DNA of 64,000 nt from Mastigamoeba balamuthi. Its lineage: Eukaryota > Evosea > Mastigamoebida > Mastigamoebidae. The notes under the pieces are model-generated. The model ran no database searches. It worked only from the letters and a program-made list of their open reading frames with translations, and was not told the origin of the DNA. Positions 49,159-61,303 of this stretch are shown piece by piece; the stretch's first letter is position 1, and every line of letters begins with the position of its first letter. The position numbers were made by a program, and so were the translations under genes. Location: assembly GCA_902651635.1 (NCBI GenBank), contig CACRSC010000022.1, forward strand, positions 77,807-141,806. Direction: 5' to 3'.

Positions 49159-52100
49159 TTAGTTGCTCTTTGTGATCACAACAGTGGTGGAGTTGGCCCC
49201 AAGGGCAACACCCCAGCCGCCCAAGAGCGCCACTGCTGGAGCGCCCACAGAGAAGGCCTCCGAGTCCATCGTCACGCCGTCTCCCATGCGGATCAGCGCG
49301 GTAGTCAGCACGCCCGGCTGCTTGGGCGCGAGGGTGAGCTGCGCTACAGCCGGCAGCGACGCAGAGACAGGGTAGCACAGCTTCTCTATCTCTCCGGCCT
49401 CCAGAGTGACCCACATGCGCAGGTGCGTGACGAACACGCGCTGGCGGTACGCATCCCTGGGCTCCACGCACTCGGAGCCGGCAGACGGCGCGGCGACAAA
49501 CTCGCAGCCGAAGCACAGGCGGCCCGCGGCCAGAGGGGCGACGGAGTTGGCGACGTAGGCCCCGGCGTTGTACGTGTAGCCGAAGAAGGCGCTCCCGTAG
49601 TCGCCGTTGTACGGCTCCCACGTGTTGAACGCGGGGTCCGAGAAGAAGTGCATCGCAGCGAAGCCGTCCTGGTCGATGTTCCCGAGGACCCCGTTGGCGC
49701 CTGCGTAGCCGGCGCGGAGCAGCTGGAGCGACGTCGGGCTGTCGGGGTCCCTCCTGAAGGCGTCGAGCAGCACGATCGAGTTCATGCTGGCGCCGTAGTG
49801 GTGGAAGCCGCGGGCGATGCCGGGGAGGAGGCCGTAGAAGAGGTCGTCAAAGTACCGCCTGGCAGAGCCGCTCCAGCCCCAGTGCGCGACCAGCGGCGTG
49901 TAGGCGCGGACGACGTCGAGCGTGACGAGGCGCTTCTCCTCGAGTCCGCGGTAGGCCATCCACTGGTACACCTCCTCCTGGCCCGTCGAGTCCCACGGCA
50001 TCTCGCTGCCAAACGGGTACGTGTGCGACGACCACACGCTGATCCTGGGGTTCATGACGCTCTCGAGAGAGTCGGCCAGGCCCGTCATCTTCTCGCGCTT
50101 GCAGTCGCGGAGGACCTCCAGGAACGCGCTTCCCTCCATCTGGCCAAACTGCGAGTAGTAGCTTGCGCTCTTGGTCATGGCCACGATGGTGAACACGGCC
50201 TTGTTGAGGTACCAGTCCCACGTGTGCGCGAGCTGTGCTGCGAGCGGCTCGTAGAGACGGGCGATGCGGTACAGTGACCAGTAGACGGCGACCTGGTGCG
50301 GGTAGTTGAACGAGCGCCACGTCGTCATGCAGCGGTCGTAGTCCCACCCGGTCGTGACGGAGCGGTAGCACCCCGGGCACCGGGTCTTGTCGTAATAGAA
50401 CAGAGACGCCTTGATCGAGCCGTCCAGCCCCTGCAGACCGCCATAAAGCCTCCTGGTCGCGTACTTGTCCAGCAGGAGAACCTGGGAGACCGTGGGCCTG
50501 CGCATCGACTTCATTGCCATCAGCACGTTGGGGCCGGCGCCGGCCTCGTCGCTGAGGCCGGAGATGTACGAGCGGGACTCCTCGGTCACCATCGAGTTGG
50601 TCGCCTTGGACCACGGGAGGAACGTCCACGTGCGGTTGAACGGGTCGGTCGTGTCGTTGAACCACTGCTTGGCCTCGTGGTGCCACGCCACCTTGTCGAC
50701 GGCGTCCCTCTGCGAGGGCGTGGCGTAGTAGTGCACAGTGTGCCCCGCTCTCTTGCACGAGCCGGCGTACTGGACAGAGACCCTCGCGAACCCCAGCCTC
50801 TTGGGCACCACGTTGTAGACCGTGCGCAGGCCGACGCCGCTGGCTACCATGTCGGAGCTGATCTGCTGGAGGTCGACAGCCCCCGCGGGCGACACGGTGA
50901 CCGAGGAGACTGGCGAGTCGCTGAGGAGCACGAGCTTGGAGGACTGGTCGGCGGCGAGGATGGTACCCGGAAGGGCCATGGCCACCGGGACGCCGTGGCT
51001 GCGCACAGTCGCCTCCACCTCGGCGACGCTCGGCGCCAGCGCGAAGACGAACCCGTACGTCACGCTCTTGCCCGGGAGGAGCGTGACCTGCGTGGGCTTG
51101 TTCCAGATGGCCCCCGCGGACTTCCACTCGCCGGCAGCCCACCCGGCGCTGTGCACGACCCACTCGTAGACGCCCTCGAACGTGATGCCCCTGGCGACGT
51201 TGTGGTCCTTGAGAGGCCTCCACGCCTCGAACGAGGTGCCGCGCTCGGGCAGGACGACGAGCGCAGACCCGCGGCCGTTGAGGCGGACGATCTGGACCCA
51301 CCCGGCCTCGGCGCCGACGTAGGGGTCTGCGATCGAGCACGTGGCGTGCGCGTCATCCAGAGTGCGCCCGCTGAAGTCGTTGTTGCTCGGTAGGGCGGCG
51401 CCGAAGCCCGAGACCACCACGCTGGCCGCGCCGGGGTTCCTGAGCGTGAAGCGCAGCACCAGCGACCCCTCGCAGTTGCGCATCCAGCGCCTGGTCACGT
51501 TGAGCGGGAACCCGCTGCCGAACGTGCTGGTCATGTCGACCGCGCTGACGACCCTCTTGCCGGGCGCGAGCACGGCTGCGGCCCTCGAGGCTGCCCGCGA
51601 CGTCCAGAAGGTCCCCTCGCCGGCCCCCGTGCGCAGCGTGACGTCGCCGAACTGGTAGAAGCGCCCCGCGACACAGCGCGTGCCGCTGCCCGTCCCCGCG
51701 CTGAAGTCGAAGGAGTCGCCCTTGGGCGAGAGCCTCGTGAGCATGCCGGTCACGGGGCCGATGCCGAGGGTCATGCCGCCCACGTCGTGCAGCACGGCCC
51801 CGTTGACGTCCCGCGAGACGTCGTCCATCTGCGAGGGCGCGTAGGCCTTGGACTCGTCCGCGAACAGGGCGGCGACCTCGTCGGCCGAGAGCGCGCCCTC
51901 GAACACGGTCGCCTTGGAGATGGCGACCCCGCTGAGGGGGTTGTTGGCGTTGTTGAAGTCGGGCTTTCCGGCGTCGCTGTTCTGGGCGCCCAGCAGGAAC
52001 GTCGTGGAGCAATCGGTGTCGAGGGCTGCGGTGACCGCGTTGTTGAACATGCCGTTGGCGTAGACCTTGGCGACGGCCCCGTCGTACGTGTAGACGAGGT

Positions 52101-52694
52101 GGCGCCACGTCTTGGGCTGCAGCGGGCTCAGGCACCAGCCCATGTCGGCCGCCCAGTGCACGGCGGCGCCCCAGTTGCCGCTCGAGCCGAAGTTGAAGGC
52201 GACGACCCTGTAGCTCTGCCCGCGGCGGCCCCACGACACCAGCGTGTTCTCCACGCGCAGGTCACCGCTGCTCGTGGCGAACTGGTACGCCCACACGGCG
52301 ATGGTGCGTGCACCTTTGCCGCACAGCGAACTCGGCGGGTTGGGACCTGGTTTTGAGTGTGCACAAAAACGAACACCAATTTGTCAGGTGGTCATGTGCA
52401 GACGCGGTGCAAAAGGAACGCCGGAGAAGCGCGGGCAGCACCTATGTAGGCCGTGTTGGTGTTGGCGTTGAAGGCCACGGCGGGGATGGTGCGTCCGGAG
52501 GCGCCCGGGAAGGAGACGAGCTGCGGGGAGCCGACGGGCTTGAAGACGCTGGCCGAGGCCGTGTCGACCCAGTTGTCCGCCGCGGAGGCCAGAGTGGAGG
52601 CGTCCAGCGACCACACGGGCGTACGCCCGCGCACCACGGCGCAGGCCGCAGCCACGAGGGCGAGAGCACGAATGAAAACCGCCCCGGGGGACAT
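49159..52694 (-). CDS. Large secreted protein: LamG-like N-terminus plus DUF5695-type region
   Basis: Two exons on the minus strand: 52694-52442 and 52313-49159, giving 1135 residues. The start MSPGAVFIRALALVAAACAV is a clear signal peptide. Residues 30-260 look like a LamG/concanavalin-type beta-sandwich (VWAYQFATSSGD, WRHLVYTYDG, VYANGMFN, FEGALSADEVAALF). The rest, rich in Trp, Tyr and Gly (WDYDRCMTTWRSFNYPHQ, WSSHTYPFGSEMPWDSTGQE), resembles proteins I remember as DUF5695, with a beta-sandwich followed by an alpha/alpha-barrel like those of carbohydrate-active enzymes. A role in binding or degrading extracellular polysaccharide is likely, but no catalytic residue can be named with confidence. 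Position by position the frame is clean over more than 3 kb. Confidence 0.83.
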
Positions 52695-54224
52695 GAGAGC
52701 CGGGGGATGTTGTGCGAGCGCAAAGCAAAGCACAAGGCTTGTAGAAAATACTGATGCAGATTTTCCTCGGGGTGGGGAAAGTGCGGCCGGCTACCGGTGT
52801 TGCCCTCGGGCTGAGACAGCTGGTGGTACCCAACGGCAGTTTTCTTTGGGGTGTGGATTTGCTGATTGCCCCTATTCGGCCATCATCCACTCATGCGCAC
52901 TGTCTGGACTTGTAGTGCTCACCGCCGAAAAGTAACTCGGCTTCTTGATGATCACGCACTTCGGCTTCAGATTGATCATCACTCCTGCCCACATATCTGA
53001 GGAGGATTGCCCCCTTGCACCAGCTTCTCTTCTTCAACAATGTGCAAGCAAACTCGCCAAAGGCCCGGAGGGAGTACTAGACCTCGGCAAGACACCGCAC
53101 TTCGGAATGAGCGGGAGCATCACTGCTTCTACACTCCCGCCCTCAACTCCTGTGTTCCATATCCATAGCACATAAGCTCATAGCGTCTTGGGGATCGATA
53201 TTTCTGCTCTCTGTGGTATAGTGTGCAATCGCAGATCTAGTATTGGACCCTCTCTTTTGCTCGGAGGTTTCTTTAGCTCCCTCCACAAGGTCTATGTTCT
53301 TGTTTCTCATAAAGATGAGCAGAGTATGAGATCTGCAGCATGCTGCTACGCTCACAATCCCGATGGACTGCACCCGCAGCAGCAAAAATGTGGAGTTTGA
53401 AGTTTCAGGGGCACAGAGGTACGGACTGACCAGACTGAGAGGGACCTGGGCTGCACCGCCACGTCGTGCGACCGCGGCAGAGGGATTGACCTCGGGACTG
53501 AAGAGCCACGGACACACGGCGACGGCGGAACGTCCGGGAAGGGAGCCGGAGGTGAATGGCCCCGTGGGACAGGGCACAGGGTGCCTGCAGACACTGTCTA
53601 CAAGATACTGGTCCACGGCGACGGGAGCAGGACGAGCACAGATCATCCCGGTATCACTCGGCCAAGAGCACCGGTCAAGCGCCCAGTGGACACATGGGTG
53701 GGAGGCGCCTTCCAAATGAGGAGGAGAAAAACACGGAACAGTTGTTATGGGTCACTCATTGTTCACTTTTCCTGGTATGTTGTGTTCCGCAGTTGCACTC
53801 TGTCCTTTGTGCACGAGCAGGCAGGCGGGCTCTATGGGGCAAGAGCGTCGTCGCTGAGCTCGCGAGGGTTGCGTGGCTTCGAGCTCGTATGTAAGAAGTG
53901 CACGGTGCCAGTTTGTCCGCCTCCGGGTCGCCTACACCCTCGAGCGGTCAATGGACCCGGGTATCCGGCATGGCGTCTCCCGCATCACAGCGCTTGTTAC
54001 GTCAATTGACGTCGCCATTCACGCGACGTTCTTCGTATTGGAGAGTAACCCGGTCTGGCCCTGAGCTGAACAGGGAGAGGGGGCGAGTTTGTACTACACC
54101 TTGGTCGTCGAGCCCGAGTGGGACGCCCTGTGCACCGCTATTGCGAGATCTAATTCGGGAATCACCGAGATTCAGTGTCAGGTGAATCTCCGAGATTCAC
54201 AGTATCTCGTCCGCCCGCACAGAC
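52695..54224. other. Intergenic region with diverged R1 copy
   Basis: 52695-53350 has no supported gene. 53360-53790 is an R1 copy. 54130-54224 holds the presumed promoter of the next gene: four GAGATTC/GAATC(A/T)CCGAGATTC words within 70 bases of the ATG at 54225. Confidence 0.5.
53360..53790 (-). repeat. Dispersed repeat R1, copy 5 (diverged)
   Basis: Shares CAGCAGCAAAAATGTGG, CATCCCGGTATCACTCGGCC, AGAGCACCGGTC and GTTATGGGTCACTC with the other copies, at visibly lower identity and with indels. This is probably the oldest copy in the window. Confidence 0.7.
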
Positions 54225-56030
54225 ATGTCCGACCGCGCGCTCGACGCCCTGCACGCGTCCGTCGACGCCGCACCCACGTCGAGCGACCCCACGCGCGTGC
54301 TGGCCGCCCTGCGCTCGGCGAGCGCCCTCTGCGCGCCCACTGAGCGCGCGTCGTTCTGCGCGGCGGGCGGCGTCCTGCTGCTGCTCCGCGCGATGCGCAG
54401 GTACGCGGCCCCCGCCGACGCCCGCCTCCAGTGCTCCGCCTGCGACGCCCTGGCCTCCCTCGCCGACGTCCCCGCGGCCCCCACCGAGGTCTCCCTCCTC
54501 GGCGGCTTCCAAGACGTTGCGCTCTCTCCCTTCCTCCAAACCCCCCTGCTGTGTGGCCTCATGCCTTGTCCCTCTTCCGGTGACGCAATGGATGGTGGGG
54601 GAGATTTCTCTGCGAGTCCAATTTCCACATTTCCGATATCCTGACTCAGGATTCTCCTTCTTTTGTTGTTGTTGTGCCGCTGCTGGTGGTGTCTCCGGAC
54701 AGATCCGCGACGCCATGGACCGCTACGAGGCCTCTGCGGAGGTGCAGTACGAGTGCTGCAGGGCGCTGGCCGAGCTTGCGCGCAGGAGCCCCGTGGCACG
54801 GTCGTGCGTGGCCGAGCTGTGCCTCGTGCCCCGAGCGGTCCGCGCGATGCGGTCGCACCCGCTCGACCCCCGCGTCCAGCTCTCGGCCTGCCGCGTCGTC
54901 CACGCCACCTGCAGCGGCAGCCCCGAGGCCCAGCTCGCCTGCTCGCGCGTGGGGGCCGCGCGCTGCGTCGTCGAGGCCGCCCGGGGCCACCGGGGCGACG
55001 CGGGCGTCGTCGAGGCTGCGCTGGCGGCCGCCGAGGCCCTCGCGGGCGTCTACGAGAACCGCGCGGCCCTCTGCTCGCTGGACGCCGTCCCCGGTCCGTG
55101 CTCCCCGTGCTGCCCGTTGTCCCTCGGCGTTCTGACGTTGCGTTGTGGCGTTTCGTCGTTGCGACTCGGTGGCCTTCGTTGTTTTGTTTTGTTGTTTTGA
55201 TTTGTTTGCTCGGGCGGGCAGCGATACTCGGGGCGGCGTGCGAGCACGGGACGCACGCGGGGGTCGTGCGCAGGGCGCTGGGGGCGCTCGAGTCGCTGAT
55301 GCACTCGCAGCTGAGCGCCGCCGAGGTGGAGCGCTGCGGAGCGCTGGACGTGGCCCTGGGAGCCCTGCGCGTGCACGCGGGCGACGCCTCTGTTGTCTAC
55401 GAGGCCACGTACCTCCTGGTCGCCCTGCTCGAGTCCAGCCCGCGCCTGGCCGCCGGCGGCGTGTGGGAGGCCGTGTCCCGAGCGGCCGCTGCGGCCATGT
55501 CGCGCCACCCCGCGTGCGCCGAGGTCCAGGCCGCCGGCTGCGCGCTGCTGCGCACTGTCACCCGCGTGGGCCCCGCGACCGTCGCTGCGGCCGCTGCGCT
55601 GCGCTCGGACCCGTGCGTGCGGTCGGCGGCGGTGCGGGCGCTGCGCTGCCACCTGGGCAGCGACGAGGTCGTGCGGCAGGCCCGCGCTCTGCTTCTGTGG
55701 CTCTGCGGCCCGCGCGACGACGTGGGCTGCACGTACACGCCCGTGCGCAGCGACCGCACGCTCGCCGCGCTGTGCTGCGCAGAGGCCAGGCGCAGCGGCG
55801 TGCGTGCCGACGAGGCCGCGTGCGTGCCCGCGGACGTGCGTGCCGCGCTGGACGAGTACGAGCCCGTGGCGTGCCGCGCGTGCCAGCGGGCCTGCGAGCC
55901 CGCGTGGTTCGCGCTGCGCCCCGGGTGCCCGCCGTGCGCCCTGTGCTGCGGCGCCTGCCTGGCAGGCCTCGCGGAGCCGTCGCAGTACTCGCGGCTGGGC
56001 GACGAGGCCAGCGACGAGTCGGACTCGTGA
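54225..56030 (+). CDS. Armadillo/HEAT-like repeat protein with Cys-rich C-terminus
   Basis: Three exons: 54225-54488, 54703-55093 and 55222-56030, giving 487 residues. Tandem helical units with patterns like VQYECCRALAELARRSP, VQLSACRVVHATCSGSP and VRSAAVRALRCHLGSDEVV indicate an alpha-solenoid of ARM type across residues 20-420. The C-terminal 60 residues have many Cys (VACRACQRACEP, CPPCALCCGACL), probably a zinc-binding or MYND/RING-like end, then an acidic Ser/Asp tail. Function unknown; ARM proteins are usually scaffolds or transport adaptors. The intron at 55094-55221 is T-rich near its acceptor. Confidence 0.82.
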
Positions 56031-56492
56031 CGTGTATCAACTGCCCCAACGCAATTCAATTTTGTTATCTCTGTTTTGTGGGGGGGAAGAGGGGGGTTGT
56101 GACTTGGATTGGGTGTCACTAAGTCGTACACGGACGGCGAGGGCACGCCAGCAAATGGCCCGAAAGCGTTCGGTTTAGGGGTTGCGTTTATGTTGGGAGG
56201 TTGCCCTCTTTGTGACGAAGGCTCAAGCGAGCGGTGTCCGGATCCGATTGGGTGTGGTCCCTTGGGGATGTGGGCAGGCGCGCGAGTGGGCCGAAAGGGT
56301 TCAGCGGGGGGGAGTGTGGCTGCAACACTCGCAGAGTGCCCACACGTGGCGGTGACCCCCAATCCCCCCGAGATATTTCTCCGGATGCGGTGCCTCGCCT
56401 GCCTCGCCTTTTCCAGTCGAACTTCTCGCTCACTCAGAAGCGTAACCCCCTCCCTTGGTCTGCGCCTGCGCACGGCTCTGCACGGCTCCAGC
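56031..56492. other. Spacer between ARM-like and LRR genes
   Basis: A frame is open across 56109-56492 ahead of the LRR start but has no matching domain. A CCGAGATATTTCTCCGG word lies at about 56370, 120 bases upstream of the ATG, and fits the promoter motif seen elsewhere. Confidence 0.4.
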
Positions 56493-57653
56493 ATGACGTC
56501 CTGCGGTGCGGACCCCGACTACCAGGCGACCTACGACGAGGGCAAGCTGATGGTGGCCGGCCAGGACCTCACCGCCGTCCCCGCGGGCCTCAGCGACCGC
56601 TTCCCCGCCGCCACTCACCTCGACCTCAGCTTCAACAGCATCGCGTACGCGCCCCCTCCAGCGAGGGGGGAGATGGGTGTGTGTGGGTGGGTGGGTGGGT
56701 GGGGTGGGTGTGAGGCAGTCCCTGTGGGTCCAGTGGCTCCTCGCTGTGGGCGCTGGCTGGGGGTCGCTGTGTGGGCCCCCCGCTCTCTGCGGTGCCGTCT
56801 GCATCTGTGCTGACGAGGCCTCTTGCGGCTCTCTCGCCCCACCTTCCTCTCACCGTCACCCCCTCCCACTCACGCTCCTCCGGGGACCGCGCACTGCAGG
56901 GCTGTGAGTCACCTCGGGGGGTTCGCGAGCCTGACGGCGCTGGTGCTCGACAACAACGCGCTGGGCAGCCGCCAGCAGTTCCCCCCGATGCCCCGCCTGC
57001 GCCTGCTCTCTGTCAACAACAACAACGTGCGCCTCCCTCCGCCCCCCCTTGCCCACAGGGGCTCGGTGTGGTGGTGCTCAGCGCGGTGCGTTGCGTTGCG
57101 CAGATCACGGAGCTGGACGAGTTCCTGGACTCGCTGCGGCCGCTGACGGGGCTGCAGACGCTGAGCATGCTCAAGAACCCCGCGTGCCCCAGCGAGTACT
57201 TTGGCGGCGACGACGACGAGTACAAGCGGTTCCGCCTCTACGTGCTGCACCGCCTCAGGACGCTGCGCTTCCTCGACCTGCGCGCCGTCACCGACGCCGA
57301 GCGCGCAGAGGCCGAGAGGCGCGGGGCGCTGCTGGGCCACACGGCCAAGCCCTCGGAGGAGCAGTACAGGCAGGACCTCCGCGACGCAGGCGACGAGCAC
57401 ATCCCCGAGCTCCCGCAGCAGCTCGCCGAGGCAGGCAAGGGCGGCCCCGCGCACTTTGGCGTCGCGACTTACGTGAGCTCTGCTGCTGCTGCTGCTCTGC
57501 TCAGTTTGATTCATTTGTTCCTCATCAGTCCAATTCCGCAAAATATCTCCCTCAGATATTTGAATCTAATTTCGGGATTTGACAATCGCGGCGCAGGTGT
57601 ACTATGGGAAGCAGTCCGAGGGGAACCGCTTCATCCTGAACGAGGACCTCTAG
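56493..57653 (+). CDS. Leucine-rich repeat protein, LRMDA (C10orf11)-like
   Basis: Four exons: 56493-56644, 56900-57026, 57104-57472 and 57597-57653, giving 234 residues. LRR units are visible as THLDLSFNSIA, LTALVLDNNALG and LRLLSVNNNN. They are followed by the capping pattern LSMLKNPACPSEYFGGDDDEYKRFRLYVLHRLRTLRFLD, given here only as family evidence, which recalls animal LRMDA and related LRR cap motifs (short form: KNPACP and FLDLRAV). LRMDA is a Rab32/38 effector in melanosome biogenesis in animals. An equivalent vesicle-trafficking role here is an inference. The tail KQSEGNRFILNEDL is encoded by a separate 57-base exon. Confidence 0.82.
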
Positions 57654-57954
57654 ACGGGTCAAGGGGGCAGTATTTCTGTGCGCGCCAGAAGCAACTCTCG
57701 GAAGTGGAACTATATTACCAACACCGCACAACGCACGCCCATGCTTGCAAACAACGGTGGTGTTCCTTGCTATGCCCCCGATCGCACGGAGAGAGACAGT
57801 TGGCTATCAACAATCGGAGATACCGGTTGATTAGGTGAGGATATTTCCGCACCCCGGGGAAGATACTCTCGGGCGACGTCACAGCGGCAACTTTTCCTCA
57901 CACACAAAAGGGCTCTCAAGACCCGAAGTGATCCGCAGCGCCCGCGCCGAAACC
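57654..57954. other. Spacer and promoter of the UAP56-type helicase
   Basis: No gene seen. Contains GGAGATACCGG and GAGGATATTTCCGC words at 57815-57850, about 100-140 bases upstream of the ATG. Confidence 0.45.
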
Positions 57955-60876
57955 ATGGCAGCCGAGAAGAAGGACGTCGATCTCACGCAGCTGACCGAGT
58001 ACGACAGCGATGAGGAGGCCGCCCAGCAGCAGACCGAGAAGAAGGAGGAGCTGAAGAAGTGCGCGCGTCGTCTCTCATCCCCTTTTTATATTTTGCCTGC
58101 GCCCCCCGCGCCTCGGGTTTTTGGGCGGGTTGCGTCGCTTTTCGCTCGCGATTGAAAAAGAGAATGGCGGGGTCCTGACCGCCCGCGGTGCTCGTGCGCG
58201 CCCGCCTGCCCAGGGACACGTATGTCGCGATGCACTCGACGGGCTTCAAGGAGTTCCTGCTCAAGCCCGAGCTGCTGGCGTCGATCCAGGACTGCGGCTT
58301 CGAGCACCCGTCCGAAGGCACGCGCACCGTCTCCACCGCTTCTCCCCCCGCGCGCCGCCCTTCCACGCCGTCCCGGGGGTGGAGGGTCTGGGGGGGGGCA
58401 GGCGCAGGGCAGCAGCAGCAGAGCAATTGCCCGATGCCGAAGTTTGGCTGCGGAGCGCTGCGGTTGGGGGACCCGTTGGTCCGGGCGCTAGCCGGAGTCT
58501 GCACGTGTGTTGGGGGACGAGTTGTGACGCCGTGGCCCCACCCCCTCGGGCGCGGGAGGTCCCCTTCCCTCCACCGCCTCAGCGGCCGGGGCAGCGCCGA
58601 GAAGTCCTCGGGCGCTTGTCGTTCTCTTCTTTTATTTCTTTCTGTTGTGTCGCAGCGGGCGCTCTTGTTAATTCGCCGCGGGGCCTGGCACGCGCGGGCG
58701 CGAAGAAGGATCTGGGGGGCTGGTCGTGGTCGCGACCGGCGGCGAGTCGCAGGTCGGAGCTGCTGCGAGCGCGCCGATTGTGCTGCCAAATAACAAAAAA
58801 GCAAACAACACAGAGCAGCAGAGCGTGTGTGTGGGTCTCTGTGCCGTCGTCATCGCTCAAACTCCACCAGAGAATTTTCCCACACAGGGGCCCACGCAAC
58901 CGCCGCACGCGCTGGGGAGGGGTTTCCACTTTTCTCGGCGGGTTGCTCGCGCCCAGGCCCGCAGTCGGGGGGTGATCGCCGCGATCTCGGGTGAATTACT
59001 GGAGCAATTATTTTCTAATTCAAATTGCAAATCAATTCAAACCGCGGACTGACCTTTGGCGCCACGCCGGCTGCCGCGGGCGAGCAGTGCAGCACCAGGC
59101 GATCCCGCAGGCGATCCTGGGGTCGGACGTGCTGTGCCAGGCCAAGTCGGGCATGGGCAAGACGGCCGTCTTCGTCCTCGCTATCCTCCAGCAGGACATC
59201 GACACCAAGGTATACCAGCAAACCCCATCATCGGCCCAGACGGAGACGGCGGCTCTCTGCTTCTCTACCCGGAGGACGCGCTCGTCTCTGTCGGCCCCTG
59301 CCCTTGCGCGAGAAGACTAAAGAGAGCCCCCCGGCGCGGGCACACCGTGGCGCCCGTGGTTGTTGTTGTGGGCGCCGTCTTCTCCAGGCGATCTCGACGC
59401 TCGTCATCTGCCACACGCGCGAGCTCGCGTTCCAGATCAGCAAGGAGTTCCAGCGCTTCAGCCGCAACCTCAAGCAGGTCAAGATCGCCGTCTTCATCGG
59501 CGGCTACGACGCCAAGGAGGACCGCGTACGACCCTCCCCCTTTCCCCCTTACAGTTGAATTGCAAATTACTCAATTGAATGTTTTCTGAATGTGTTTCTT
59601 GGAAACGGCGCAGGCCAAGGTGGCGGCTGAGGTGCCCAACATCGTGGTCGGCACTCCGGGCCGCATCAAGCTGCTGGCCAAGGACGGCACGTTCGACCTG
59701 CAGCACCTCAAGCACTTCGTCATCGACGAGTGCGACAAGGTCCTCGAGCAGCTCGGTACGCCCTCAGCTCTGCGCAGCCAACAAAGCCCTCTATTTCCCT
59801 TCGCTTTGTTTGGTTTCTCACGCGCGAATCTACGGCTGGGCAGACATGCGTGGCGACGTGCAGGACATCTTCAAGCTGACGCCGAGGGACAAGCAGGTCA
59901 TGATGTTCACCGCGACCCTGACCCCCGAGATGCGCGCCATCTGCAAGAAGTTCATGCACAACGTACGCGCTCCGGAATTCCCTCCCTACTGAATCGCAAT
60001 TCGCAATTCGCAATTCCCGAACTGACAACTCGCGAATTTTCTCGCAGCCGTTTGAGATCATCGTGGACGAGGGCCAGAAGCTGACGCTGCACGGGCTGCA
60101 GCAGTACTACCTGCAGCTGGCCGAGGCCGAGAAGACGCGCCGGCTGATCGAGCTGCTGGACGCGCTCGAGTTCAACCAGTGCATCATCTTCACGCGCGGC
60201 GTGCAGCGCGCAGAGGCCCTCTGCAAGACCCTCTGCGAGATCAACTTCCCCGCCAGCTGCATCCACTCGCGCCTGGCCCAGGAGGAGCGGTGAGCCAATC
60301 CGACCACGGAGCCCCACAAGCAGGAAGGGCCGATTAACCAGATTGATTTCTCGATATATCGGGAAATTCATCTGGTTAATCGGGCTGGCCCGTGCACCAA
60401 CTGACCCAGGCCTTGTCCCCCAGCATCCTGCGGTACCAGAAGTTCAAGGAGTTCAAGTCGCGCATCATGGTGGCCACGGACCTGTTCGGGCGCGGCATCG
60501 ACATCGAGCGCGTCAACGTGGTGTTCAACTACGACATGCCCGCGAGCTCGGACGAGTACCTGCACCGCGTGGGCCGCGCCGGCCGCTTCGGGACCAAGGG
60601 CCTCGCCATCTCGTTTGTCTCGTCCAAGGAGGAGGGCGAGATCCTCAACAACGTCCAGTCCCGCTTCGTCGTCAACATCCCCGAGCTCCCCGCTGAGATG
60701 TGCGCACCCGCCCCGCTCGCTTTTCGTTCTCCCGTTGTTGCGTTGATTCCCTCACCGATATTTTCTGGAATCCTCTGGATATCTGCCTGGTGTATTTTCG
60801 CGATAAATAACGTTCCCCGTACTGACCGTCTGTCTGCCTTGGGCGCAGCGACCCGTCGTCGTACATGGGGTCGTAG
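57955..60876 (+). CDS. DDX39B: DECD-box RNA helicase UAP56/DDX39/Sub2
   Basis: Nine exons: 57955-58058, 58214-58317, 59088-59209, 59388-59525, 59614-59755, 59844-59962, 60048-60289, 60424-60699 and 60849-60876, giving 424 residues, close to the 428 of human UAP56. Motifs in order: Q motif [15 protein letters not shown], Walker [21 protein letters not shown] (usual SAT), [10 protein letters not shown] and [13 protein letters not shown]56 is an ATPase needed for spliceosome assembly and TREX-dependent mRNA export in the nucleus. Intron 2 (58318-59087, 770 bases) is unusually long. It has a GC donor (GAAG then GCACGC), the only junction that yields the conserved PSEVQH. The final exon is only 28 bases and ends SSYMGS. 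Confidence 0.95.
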
Positions 60877-61303
60877 GACGGGACGCCGTGTGTGTTGCTG
60901 GGGACGTGCAGTCCCCCGTGCGGTTGCTCTGTGGGACAGAGCACGACAGTTGTCTCTCTCACACTCCCCTCCCCCCTCTTCACTCGCCCACTCCGTCGAA
61001 ACCCAACAAAGCAGACACCAAAGGGACACCCTCCACCCAAGAATGATCAGCTCTCTTGCCCTCCAGCCCTCTCCTAGTCTGCGGTTAGGAAATCTGTCGG
61101 TTTAACGCCTGTGGCTGAATGCGGACGCAGATTCTGATTCGGCCCTGCCGGTGACGCTAGATTTCTCCTCTGAATCCGCCGTGGATTTTCGCTCACACGT
61201 GGTTTCGTTTTGAACCCCGGTATCTAACGCAGAAGTTAACAACACTCAGAAAACCGTTCCAGCCGCTGCCACCCCGAGCCCACGAACCACGCACCCCCCC
61301 ACC
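60877..61303. other. Spacer between helicase and LIM genes
   Basis: No gene seen in 427 bases. It presumably holds the helicase 3' end and the LIM promoter. Confidence 0.5.
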
